Of a stretch of DNA of 56,080 nucleotides, positions 6,839-14,861 are shown piece by piece; positions within the stretch are counted from its first letter, which is position 1, and the number at the start of each line of letters is the position of its first letter. Made by a program: the position numbers and the translations under genes. The stretch covers positions 1 through 56,080 of the forward strand of contig NZ_JYNX01000020.1 of NCBI RefSeq assembly GCF_001044255.1, written 5' to 3'. Below the pieces are notes generated by a model, which was not told where the DNA came from, made no database searches, and saw nothing but the letters and a program-made list of their open reading frames with translations. Origin of the DNA: Mycolicibacterium chubuense (GTDB taxonomy: Bacteria; Actinomycetota; Actinomycetes; Mycobacteriales; Mycobacteriaceae).

Positions 6839-9180
6839 TGTTCGTGGTCCTTTCCTCTGCCGGCGCGTTCGATGAGGTCGACGATCGTGGCCGGGGTGGC
6901 GGGCAGGTCGGTCACCGTGACGCCGAGCGGGGCCAGCGCATCGTTGATCGCGTTGATGACCGCCGGCGGGGAGCCGATGGCCCCGCCCTCGCCGGCGCCC
7001 TTGTAGCCGCCGACACCCGGGCCGGGGATCTCGACGTGACCGAACTCGATCGGCGGGACCTCGGTGGCGGTCGGCAGCAGATAGTCCACGAAGGTGGACG
7101 CGACGGGGTTGCCCGCGTCGTCGTAGGCCAGGTTCTCCAGCAGTGCACCGCCGATGCCCTGCACGGTCCCTCCGGCCACCTGTCCCTCGACCACGTTGGG
7201 GTTGATCATCGGGCCGACGTCCTCGCTGACGATGTAGCGGGTCAGCGTGACCTTCCCGGTGTCGACGTCGACCTCGCAGGTGCACACGTGAGTCGCGTTG
7301 GCCCAGTGGATCATCGCCTGGGAGGTGAATCGGGCGGTGGCCTCCAGGGTGGCCGGGACACCGCCGAGCTGCGCCGGCTCGTAGTAGGAGCGGTAGGCGA
7401 TCTCGGCGAACGTCACGCTGCGGGCCGGATCGGTGCGCAGGGTGGCCCGCGAGTCGGCCAGTTCGATGTCGGTCTCGGCCGCCCCGAGCATCTGCGCGGC
7501 GATCGCGAGGATCTGGCCGCGCAGGATCGCGCCGGCCTCGTGGACGGCGCCTGCCGTCATGGGTCCGCTGCGGCTGCCCTGGGTGCCTGCGCCGTACGGG
7601 GTGACCGCGGTGTCGCCCTGAATGGTGGACACGTCGTCGATGTCGGCGCCCAACGCATCCGCGGTCAGCTGCACCACGGTCGTCTCGATGCTGTTGCCGG
7701 CCGAGCCGCCGTTGACGTAGACGTTGACCTTGCCGGTCGGCTCCATGCGCACCGTCGCGCCCTCGGTCGCGAGGTGACCGGTCGCGGCACCGGTGGGTTC
7801 GATGTAGGCCGAGAAACCGAGCCCCACATAGCGGCCTTGCGCGAGCGCGTCGGCCTGCTCCTTGCGGAACCCCTCGTGGTCGAGGATCTTCACCGCCTGC
7901 TCGAACGTGTCGGCGGGCGCGCAGTTGTCGTACGGCATGCCGTTGGGGTTGACGTACGGCATCTCGTCGCCGCGCAGGATGTTGATGCGGCGCAGCTCGA
8001 CCGGGTCGATCCCGATCTTGCGGGCCGCGCTGTCGAGAAGCATTTCGCGCGTCAGGGTTTCGTACTGCCACGGGCCGCGGTAGGCGTGCAGGCCGGGGGT
8101 GTTCGAGAACACCGTCTTGTAGGCGAAACTGGCCTTGGGCACCCGGTAGGGGCCGGGGAAGAACATGCCGATCGCGGCGGTGGTGAGCACCGGGTAGGGC
8201 GTGGGGTAGGCGCCGACGTCCTGGACGAAGTCGATGTCGGCGGCCAGGATCTTGCCGTCGTCGTCGAACGCCATCCGCACGGTGCCGTCGACGTGGCGTG
8301 ACTGCCCGGCCGACATCAGGTTTTCGCGCCGGTCCTCGATCCACTTCAGCGCGGCCGGTACCTTGCGGGCAGCCAGCAGGATGCACATGTCCTCGCGCAT
8401 CGGCACCACCTTCTGGCCGAACGCGCCGCCGGTGTCCCGCATGATGACGCGCACCCCCTGGGCGGGGATGCCGAGCAGTCGGGCGGCGAACGCGCGCAAC
8501 TCGTGCGGCGTCTGCGTCGAGGCCCAGACGGTGAGCTCGCCGGTGCTCGACGACCACTCCACGACCATGCCGCGCGTCTCCATCGGCACCGGCACGTACA
8601 TCTGCTGGTAGATGTGTTCCTCGACGACGTGCGGTGCGGAGGCGAACAGATCCTCGTCGGGCGGCGCGCCGGCGAGGCCGCCCGCGACGTTGTCGGGGTA
8701 GGCGGCGTGCACGATCACGTCGCTGCCGACGGCGTTGCGGAAATCGGCGACGGCCGGCAGCGGGGTGTAGCCGACCTCGACGAGGTCGACGGCGTCCTCG
8801 GCGACGTAGCGGCTGTCGGCGACGACCAGCGCGACGGGATCGCCGACGAACTTCACCTCGCCCTCGGCCAGCGGCGGGCGCGGGGTGTCCGGGATGTCCT
8901 TGCCGGCGACCGCGTGCCACGCCTCCACGACGTCGGGGTTGAGGTCGGCGGCGGTGAACACGGCGTGCACGCCGGGCAGGGCCAGCGCAGCCGCGGTGTC
9001 GATGTCGTCGATCGTGGCGTGGGCGAACGGGCTGCGCACGAAGCAGGCGTGCAGCATTCCCGGGCGGGTGACGTCGTCGACGAAAGCGCCGTGACCGGTC
9101 AGAAGACGGCCGTCCTCGACCCGCGGGACGCGTCTGCCGGCATAGCGCGTGCTGACGGTGTCGACGGCGGTGTCGGTCAC
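6829..9180 (-). CDS. molybdenum hydroxylase large (molybdopterin cytosine dinucleotide) subunit, not a form I CO dehydrogenase
   Basis: 783-residue catalytic subunit of the xanthine/aldehyde/CO dehydrogenase family. It shows GRRVPRVEDGRLLTGHGAFVDD at the start, DTGGAFGQKV in the substrate channel, and GYKGAGEGGAIGSPPAV, containing the catalytic Glu, near the C-terminus. The active-site loop reads HAYRGPWQYE. Form I CO dehydrogenases have AYxCSFR there and form II AYRGAGR, so neither signature is present and the substrate is unknown. Start is ATG 9180. The intergenic stretch 9181-9253 holds GAGAGTGAC and GAGAGCGAC as a near direct repeat, possibly regulatory. Confidence 0.92.
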   Translation of the reverse strand: MTDTAVDTVSTRYAGRRVPRVEDGRLLTGHGAFVDDVTRPGMLHACFVRSPFAHATIDDIDTAAALALPGVHAVFTAADLNPDVVEAWHAVAGKDIPDTPRPPLAEGEVKFVGDPVALVVADSRYVAEDAVDLVEVGYTPLPAVADFRNAVGSDVIVHAAYPDNVAGGLAGAPPDEDLFASAPHVVEEHIYQQMYVPVPMETRGMVVEWSSSTGELTVWASTQTPHELRAFAARLLGIPAQGVRVIMRDTGGAFGQKVVPMREDMCILLAARKVPAALKWIEDRRENLMSAGQSRHVDGTVRMAFDDDGKILAADIDFVQDVGAYPTPYPVLTTAAIGMFFPGPYRVPKASFAYKTVFSNTPGLHAYRGPWQYETLTREMLLDSAARKIGIDPVELRRINILRGDEMPYVNPNGMPYDNCAPADTFEQAVKILDHEGFRKEQADALAQGRYVGLGFSAYIEPTGAATGHLATEGATVRMEPTGKVNVYVNGGSAGNSIETTVVQLTADALGADIDDVSTIQGDTAVTPYGAGTQGSRSGPMTAGAVHEAGAILRGQILAIAAQMLGAAETDIELADSRATLRTDPARSVTFAEIAYRSYYEPAQLGGVPATLEATARFTSQAMIHWANATHVCTCEVDVDTGKVTLTRYIVSEDVGPMINPNVVEGQVAGGTVQGIGGALLENLAYDDAGNPVASTFVDYLLPTATEVPPIEFGHVEIPGPGVGGYKGAGEGGAIGSPPAVINAINDALAPLGVTVTDLPATPATIVDLIERAGRGKDHEQWS

Positions 9181-9253
9181 GGGGAATCACCCTCCTGAAG
9201 GCTCTGAGAGTGACGTTATCGCAATCGAGAGCGACATTTCCAGCATTGGTGTC

Positions 9254-10375
9254 TCACGACGGGTGGTGGATCCGCCCGTCGGTCTCGGCCAGCGGTCGGC
9301 CGCCGCCGCCCCAGCGACGGGCGATGATCTCCGCGGCGATCGACACCGCGGTCTCCTCGGGCGTGCGGGCGCCGAGGTCGAGTCCGATCGGGCTGGACAG
9401 GCGGCTCAGTTCGGCGTCGGTCAGACCGGCCTCCCGCAAGCGGCGCAGCCGGTCGTCGTGCGTGCGCCGCGACCCCATCACCCCGACGTAGCCCACCTCG
9501 GGTAACCGCAGCGCGACCTCGAGCACCGGCACGTCGAACTTCGCGTCGTGGGTGAGCACGCAGATCGCTGTGCGGGCGTCGATCGCCCCCCGCTCGGCCT
9601 CGCCGGCGAGGTACCGGTGCGGCCAGTCCACCACCACGTCCTCGGCGGCCGGAAAGCGTGGCGCGGTCGCGAACACCGGGCGGGCGTCGCACACGGTCAC
9701 CCGGTACCCGAGCAGTGCCGCCTGCGCGGCCAGCGCCGAGGCGAAGTCGATGGCGCCGAACACCAGCATTCGCGGTCGGGGAGCGTGGCTGGCGACGAAG
9801 ACCTCCATGCCGGCGTCCTGTCGTTGTCCGTCGGGGCCGTAGGTCAGCACGCCGGTGCGCCCGGCCGCGAGGAACCCCCTGGCGTCGTCGGCGATCGCGT
9901 CGTCGGCGCGCGCGGAGCCGACCGACCCCTGGGTCGTGTCCGCGCCGATGACCAGGCGCCGCCCCACCCACGCGCGGTCCGGATGGGCGATGACCGTGGC
10001 GACGGCCACCGCGCGGTGCGCGGCGATGTCGTCGGCGACGTCCTGCAGGTGCGGAAACGTCTGCTGCGAAACGGCTTCGGTGAAGATGTCGATGGTGCCG
10101 CCGCACGTCAGGCCGACAGCGAACGCGTCGTCGTCGCTGACCCCGTAGCGCTGCAGGTCGGGGCGCCCGCTCGCCGCGACGCCTACGGCGGCCTCGTACA
10201 CCGCGGACTCGACGCAGCCGCCCGACACCGACCCGGTCACGCTGCCGTCGGGAGAGACCAGCATCGCGGCTCCGGGCGGGCGCGGCGCCGAGCGCATCGT
10301 GCGCACCACCGTGGCCAGCCCTGCGGTGCCGCCGGTCTGCCAGACCGCCAGCAACTCGTCGAGGACGTCACGCAC
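9254..10375 (-). CDS. XdhC/CoxI-family molybdenum hydroxylase maturation factor
   Basis: 373-residue protein. The N-terminal XdhC domain holds GSVTGSVSGGCVE, and VGLTCGGTIDIF follows; the C-terminal Rossmann domain has LVFGAIDFASALAAQAALLGYRVTVCDAR and GYVGVMGSRRTHDDRL. Relatives help insert sulfurated cofactor into molybdenum hydroxylases. It lies 73 bases upstream of the large subunit on the same strand and probably belongs to its operon. The GTG start at 10375 follows a TACACT box by six bases, so its mRNA may be leaderless. Confidence 0.88.
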   Translation of the reverse strand: MRDVLDELLAVWQTGGTAGLATVVRTMRSAPRPPGAAMLVSPDGSVTGSVSGGCVESAVYEAAVGVAASGRPDLQRYGVSDDDAFAVGLTCGGTIDIFTEAVSQQTFPHLQDVADDIAAHRAVAVATVIAHPDRAWVGRRLVIGADTTQGSVGSARADDAIADDARGFLAAGRTGVLTYGPDGQRQDAGMEVFVASHAPRPRMLVFGAIDFASALAAQAALLGYRVTVCDARPVFATAPRFPAAEDVVVDWPHRYLAGEAERGAIDARTAICVLTHDAKFDVPVLEVALRLPEVGYVGVMGSRRTHDDRLRRLREAGLTDAELSRLSSPIGLDLGARTPEETAVSIAAEIIARRWGGGGRPLAETDGRIHHPS

Positions 10376-10381
10376 GAGCGC

Positions 10382-10387
10382 AGTGTA
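10382..10387 (-). promoter_or_regulatory. -10 element TACACT, leaderless promoter of the xdhC-like gene
   Basis: Read on the minus strand, TACACT is followed by six bases and then the GTG start at 10375. The spacing fits a leaderless actinobacterial transcript. It lies in the 42-base divergent gap between this gene and the lipoprotein gene. Confidence 0.5.
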
Positions 10388-10417
10388 TGCCCGCAGCCGA
10401 CGTGCTTCGATGGTCAC

Positions 10418-11287
10418 ATGCGCCCGATCGTCGCCGCCGCTGTGGCGATGCTGGCCGCGCTGGTGGTGGGCTGCGCGCACGACGACGCGCCGAGTTCGAT
10501 GTTCGACGATGCCGGCTACCACGTTCGCGGCGGCGCCGTGTACTTCCTGAACCCGTTTCCCGGTAAGGCTTTTCGGATCGTCAGCGCCGATCCGGCCACG
10601 TTCGAGCCGATCGACCGCACCTATGCGCGCGACCACGAGCGCGTGTACATCGACGGTCATCCTCTCCCGGGTGCCCGGGCCGGCACGTTCGAACTCCTCG
10701 ACCGGCCGGGGCTGGCCCGCGACAGTGCACGGGTCTACCTTCGCGACCGGATCATCAGCACCGATCCGGACGGCTTCGAGTTGCTCGACGGCGGCCTCGC
10801 GCGCGACCGGACCCGCGTGTACTGGTCGGACGGATCGGTGTTGTCCGACGATCCCCGGCACTTCACGATCGTCTCCGACCGGGCCGGCTACCTCTACGCC
10901 AAGGACGGCCGGGCGGTGTACGTCAACGGCGCCGCCATCGACGGTGCGTCACCGCAGGGCTTCCGGATTCTCGACGGCGCCTACTCGACCGACGGCGTCG
11001 CCGTCTTCTCCTTCGACCGGCAGATCCCCGGCGCCGACCCGCGCAGCTTCCGGACCGTGGGCGGGCCGTATGCGGTTGACGCGCAGCAGGTTTACTGGAT
11101 GGGCCGGGTCATCGATGGGGCCGACCCGACCACCTTCACCGTGCTCAACGCCAACTTCGAGTGCTCGGCCGACCGGCACCGCGCGTACTACCGGCAGACC
11201 GTGATCGCCGACGCCGACCCCGCCGGGTTCCCACCGGAGCGACCGGTCACAGGCTGCTCGGATTCGACGATCTCGTTCGGCCGCTGA
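10418..11287 (+). CDS. DKNYY-repeat lipoprotein
   Basis: 289 residues. The N-terminus is a short lipoprotein signal (MRPIVAAAVAMLAALVVGC) with Cys19 as the acylation site. The rest is built from about seven repeats of roughly 28-30 residues with the pattern Asp-xx-Arg-Val-Tyr, then an Ile-xx-Ala-Asp-Pro-xx-Phe element, as in YARDHERVYIDG, LARDSARVYLRD, LARDRTRVYWSD, KDGRAVYVNGAAIDGASPQGF and DAQQVYWMGRVIDGADPTTF. This matches the DKNYY family of surface repeats of unknown function. It is divergent from the xdhC-like gene and ends one base before the stop of the convergent DUF4185 gene. Confidence 0.8.
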   Translation: MRPIVAAAVAMLAALVVGCAHDDAPSSMFDDAGYHVRGGAVYFLNPFPGKAFRIVSADPATFEPIDRTYARDHERVYIDGHPLPGARAGTFELLDRPGLARDSARVYLRDRIISTDPDGFELLDGGLARDRTRVYWSDGSVLSDDPRHFTIVSDRAGYLYAKDGRAVYVNGAAIDGASPQGFRILDGAYSTDGVAVFSFDRQIPGADPRSFRTVGGPYAVDAQQVYWMGRVIDGADPTTFTVLNANFECSADRHRAYYRQTVIADADPAGFPPERPVTGCSDSTISFGR

Positions 11288-11288
11288 G

Positions 11289-13334
11289 CTACACCTTGGT
11301 CAGGTCGGTGTGCATCAGCATGACGTCATAGCTCGACCACAGCGACAGGTTCCAATACAGATCCGACCCCGTGCCCAGCGTCGACGGAGACCAGGGATGC
11401 AGCATCGGGGCGTAGATGCCGCCCGGCTGCTGGGTCATCAGCACCGCCGCATCGGACCACACGCCCTCGGGGGTGTCGGAGGTCCGCATGACGATGCTGT
11501 TGTTCTGATCCCCGTAGAGCACCACGTACTTGCCGAGATAGTCGTTGTACTGCACCGACATCTCGCTGACGGTGTAGCCGGGCTTGAAGGAGCCCAGGAA
11601 CCCGCCGGACTTTCCGATGATCGCCGTCGCCGCCGACGGATTGCCCTTCACCCACGCGGCCGGCGTGGTGCCGAAGAAGCTGGACTTGGCCCCCTTGTAG
11701 TACTCGTACTTCGACGCGTCGAGGATGTTCTCCGGTGCGACGCGGGCGAGATACGCCGCTCCCTGGCGCCCGTTCGGAGTGCCGTACATGTAGACGTAGC
11801 CGTCATCGCCCTTGACGAACGCCGACTGCTGGAAGTTCTTGTTGCTGCTCAGGAACGAGTTGTAGCGCACGCTCTTCGGGTCGACGGTGAAGTTCTCGCC
11901 GTTGTCGTAGGAGTACGCGATCGCCGAGTAGTTCGTGGTCCACTTGCCCGAGGAACCCCACTTCGACACCGACATGAAGCTGACGTACTGCACTGTGCCG
12001 AAGGGCGTCTTCTCGGTGACTTCGGTGGGCAGCGAGACACCCGCGGTCGGGATCAGCGTCACCGAGTTCGGCAGCCAGCCCGGCCGGTTGATGATCGGCC
12101 GCGCGTTGACCGGCCCGTCCAGCGGCGCGCCGCCGAACATGTTGCCGGTGAACCACTCTCCGTTGGGGATCGTGATGCCGTCGGACAGATCGGTGTCCGA
12201 GCTGCGGAACAGCGTGTTGTAGATGTGCCGCGGGGTCATGTTGGGTCCGGCGAAGGTGTCGCCGACCGCGATGAGGACCTGGTGTTCGTTGTACGGCGTC
12301 GTGGGGTCGTCGACCATGCCGTTGTCCCACATGGTCCCGACGTCGGTGCCGTAGACGCTGAACCGGTTGAGGGTGTTGGCCAGCGTCTTGTCCCCGTAGA
12401 CGTAGTTGCCCGTCACCCAGCTGACGAAGTTCGTCGATGGACTGACCTGGGGATTGAGCCACGGCGAGTACGGGGTCAGCGCTGCGGCGGCGGCCTGCTG
12501 GTCGGTGGCCGTCAGAGCGGCGGTCTCCACACGCGGAGTGCGGGCCGCCGACAAGGTCTCGAGTTCACGGCGGGCGACCGACATCAGCGCCCACAGGAAC
12601 GGCGGCGCGGGGGACTGGCCTTGGCCGCCGGAGTCGGCGCGCTGGTGGGCCCAGTCGACCATGCTGCGTACGACATTGACGACGGCCTTCACCAGGGGCC
12701 GGTCGACGGGGTCGGCCTGCTGGTCGGTGCTCACCGCCGACGAGGTGACGGTGCGTGATGCGGTGCTCGGCGCGGCGGTGCCGGTTTCGGTGTCGTTTTT
12801 GGTGTCGGTGCGCAGCGTCAGCGTGGCCGACTGCCGGGGCGGCTCGGCGGGGTCCGTCGGGGTTGCGGTGATCCGCGACAGGCGCGTGGGGCGGGTCTCG
12901 TCCGTGGCCGCGGAGGGCGCGTCTTCGGTCTCCGAGTCACTCTTCGTCGTCGTCTTCTCCGACGACGCACCGGCGGTCGCCCGCGCCGGCTTCTTCCACG
13001 ACAGGCCCTGTTTGCGCTTGGTGGTCGGCGCCGGATCCTCGGCGTCGGCGTCCGATGCGCCGACCCTGTCCGGCTTGTCGGCCTTGCCCGGCTTGTCGGT
13101 CCTGTCCGGCTTGTCGGTCTTGTCGGTGGTATCCGGTGCGCTGCCGGCCGCGGCCGAGGTGTCGGTGCGCTCGGACTTATCGGTGCGATCGGACTTATCT
13201 GCGCTCGCCGAGGCCGCCGGCTTCGACGCCGAGGACGTGTCGTCGGCCATCGCATGTCCTGCGAACACCACTGAACCGATACCCAACGCGACGGCCAGGG
13301 CGCCGACACGGCCGACGTACGCTGCGGAACTCAA
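11289..13334 (-). CDS. secreted DUF4185 protein with a Lys/Asp/Arg-rich low-complexity linker
   Basis: About 681 residues from a TTG start at 13334. TTG is chosen because a strong GGAGGG lies seven bases upstream and because translation then opens directly into a signal peptide (LSSAAYVGRVGALAVALGIG, cleavage near HAMA-DD); no better ATG or GTG fits. Next come about 250 residues of disordered repeats rich in DKSDRTDKSERTD and TDKTDKPDRTDKPGK-like units, then a C-terminal domain of about 350 residues (SPWLNPQVSPSTNFVSWVTGN, VLIAVGDTFAG, SYDNGENFTVDP) typical of DUF4185, a beta-propeller-like, possibly sugar-active domain. The function is unknown; it is exported by Sec. Confidence 0.8.
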   Translation of the reverse strand: MSSAAYVGRVGALAVALGIGSVVFAGHAMADDTSSASKPAASASADKSDRTDKSERTDTSAAAGSAPDTTDKTDKPDRTDKPGKADKPDRVGASDADAEDPAPTTKRKQGLSWKKPARATAGASSEKTTTKSDSETEDAPSAATDETRPTRLSRITATPTDPAEPPRQSATLTLRTDTKNDTETGTAAPSTASRTVTSSAVSTDQQADPVDRPLVKAVVNVVRSMVDWAHQRADSGGQGQSPAPPFLWALMSVARRELETLSAARTPRVETAALTATDQQAAAAALTPYSPWLNPQVSPSTNFVSWVTGNYVYGDKTLANTLNRFSVYGTDVGTMWDNGMVDDPTTPYNEHQVLIAVGDTFAGPNMTPRHIYNTLFRSSDTDLSDGITIPNGEWFTGNMFGGAPLDGPVNARPIINRPGWLPNSVTLIPTAGVSLPTEVTEKTPFGTVQYVSFMSVSKWGSSGKWTTNYSAIAYSYDNGENFTVDPKSVRYNSFLSSNKNFQQSAFVKGDDGYVYMYGTPNGRQGAAYLARVAPENILDASKYEYYKGAKSSFFGTTPAAWVKGNPSAATAIIGKSGGFLGSFKPGYTVSEMSVQYNDYLGKYVVLYGDQNNSIVMRTSDTPEGVWSDAAVLMTQQPGGIYAPMLHPWSPSTLGTGSDLYWNLSLWSSYDVMLMHTDLTKV

Positions 13335-13559
13335 AAGAAAACCCTCCAGAAGCGGTAAGCGTCCCCCGACGTACACGTCATTCAATCGCAACACAACAGG
13401 GGCGGCCGGCAAAAGGGAAGTTCGGCATCGGTTTCGTTTCCCGACCGTGACCGCGCAGACGGGGCGTGCGGGCGTCGGCGTGCAGTAGCCCACTACTGAT
13501 TCCGTCCGGGAAGTGACGCGTCATGGTTCATGTCGAGGTGCACTGCGAGAGGACGCACA
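13335..13559. other. divergent intergenic region between the DUF4185 and P450 genes
   Basis: 225 bases with no gene. It holds the Shine-Dalgarno sequence of the DUF4185 gene at its left end, the CAGTAG/CTACTG palindrome at 13480-13498, and GAGAGGA seven bases before the P450 start at its right end. On the minus strand GGGAAACGAAACC near 13430 could be a sigma-factor element, but no matching second element is convincing. Confidence 0.6.
13480..13498 (+). promoter_or_regulatory. palindromic operator candidate GTGCAGTAG-CCCA-CTACTG
   Basis: CAGTAG (13483-13488) and CTACTG (13493-13498) are exact inverted repeats around four bases. The same arms with the same N4 spacer, and the same GTG prefix, recur at 19446-19467 upstream of the ABC exporter operon. 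The site is 61 bases before the P450 start. A shared TetR-type regulator is the likely reader, but no regulator gene is adjacent. Confidence 0.6.
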
Positions 13560-14861
13560 ATGGGCCGGACTCCGCCGACTGTGAGGTCGCCCAGGCTGGT
13601 GCAGGGTGTCGAGTTCGCCGTGCTCCGGCGCCGCGCGATGCACACCTGGACGAGCCGGCGCGGGCGCGTCTTCGCCATCGACGTCCCGTTCTTCGGCCGC
13701 TCCGTCGTCGTCTCCGATCCCGCGGTGGTCAGGTCGATCTGCGCTGCGGATCCGCAACGACTGGTCAACGTGCGGCCCAACATGAGCAATCTGTTCGGCT
13801 CGGGTTCGATCTTCGCCCTGGACGGCGCCGCCCATCACGAGCGACGCCGGGTGCTCGCCCCCGCCCTGCGCGGGCACCGGCTCGCCGCCTGCGAGCAGAT
13901 CATCGAGCGGGAGACGCTCCGCGAGTGCGCCACCTGGCCCGACGGTGTCGAGTTCGCGACGCTGAGGCCGATGAGCCGGATCACGCTCAACGTGATCCTG
14001 CGGATCGTCTTCGGCGACGCACCGGACGAGATCGCCGCGTTGCGCCGTCTGGTCCCGCCCTTCATGCGGCTCGGGCAGGTGCTGGCGTTCGCGCCCGCGC
14101 CCCCGCCGTGGATCCGGGGCTGCACGCCGTGGCGCAGGCTCGACGCCTTCCGCGCCGACTTCGACCGGATCGTGACCACCCTCGTCGACAAGGCCCGCGC
14201 CGATCCGCGGTGCGCGGAGCGCACGGACATCCTGTCTCTGCTGCTGCGGTGCGGCCGGTGCGAGGGTCTCGCGGCGCTGAGCGACGAACTGCTGACCCTC
14301 ATCGGTGCGGGGTACGAGACGACTGCAGCGGCGCTCGCGTGGACGTTCGAGCGATTGCGGCGGCACCCGGATGTCCTTGCCGATCTGGTACGGGAGGTCG
14401 ACGACGGCGGCGCGGCGCTCCGACGGGCCGCTGTCTTCGAGGTGCTGCGTTCCCGGACGGTGCTCGACGTGGCCGGCCGTCGCGTCGAGGGGCCGACCAT
14501 CGACCTCGGTGGCTGGCAGGTTTCACGTCACCGCACCGTGCTCATCCGCATCGCCGATCTGCACGAGGATCCCGAGAACTTCACCGACCCAGGCGCCTTC
14601 GATCCGCACCGATTCCTCGGGGTCAAGCCGGCGGCTCCGACATGGCTGGCGTTCGGCGGCGGCACGCGACGGTGTCTCGGCGCGGACTTCGCCATCACCG
14701 AGATGGATGTCGTGCTGCGCACCGTCCTGCGGCACGTGCGCATCCACACCGATGACGCCGCCGACGAGAAGTCCCGTTTCCACGGCGTAACGAACGCGCC
14801 GAAGCGCGGCGGCCGCATCGTCGTCGACCATCGAACGGAGCCGTCATGGCCACCCACCTGA
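13560..14861 (+). CDS. cytochrome P450 of the accessory group
   Basis: 433 residues. It has the I-helix motif GAGYETTAAAL (AGxET form), the ExxR motif FEVLR and the heme loop AFGGGTRRCLGADFA with the Cys ligand. The overall form resembles class-E-type mycobacterial P450s such as the CYP135/CYP138 group; this placement is tentative. ATG 13560 has GAGAGGA seven bases upstream; an earlier ATG at 13530 lacks one. It overlaps the acyltransferase gene by 16 bases, so the two are translated together and probably act on one substrate. The redox partner is not encoded beside it. Confidence 0.9.
   Translation: MGRTPPTVRSPRLVQGVEFAVLRRRAMHTWTSRRGRVFAIDVPFFGRSVVVSDPAVVRSICAADPQRLVNVRPNMSNLFGSGSIFALDGAAHHERRRVLAPALRGHRLAACEQIIERETLRECATWPDGVEFATLRPMSRITLNVILRIVFGDAPDEIAALRRLVPPFMRLGQVLAFAPAPPPWIRGCTPWRRLDAFRADFDRIVTTLVDKARADPRCAERTDILSLLLRCGRCEGLAALSDELLTLIGAGYETTAAALAWTFERLRRHPDVLADLVREVDDGGAALRRAAVFEVLRSRTVLDVAGRRVEGPTIDLGGWQVSRHRTVLIRIADLHEDPENFTDPGAFDPHRFLGVKPAAPTWLAFGGGTRRCLGADFAITEMDVVLRTVLRHVRIHTDDAADEKSRFHGVTNAPKRGGRIVVDHRTEPSWPPT

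Noticed and set aside
6829-9180. Naming the large subunit coxL
   Set aside because: The form I CO dehydrogenase signature AYxCSFR is replaced by AYRGPW, so the name would imply an unsupported activity.
6179-9190. 1003-residue open frame on the minus strand
   Set aside because: It is the CoxG-like gene read back through the large subunit in another frame. The extra part is Arg/Gly/Pro-rich shadow sequence; the large subunit in its own frame has clear motifs.
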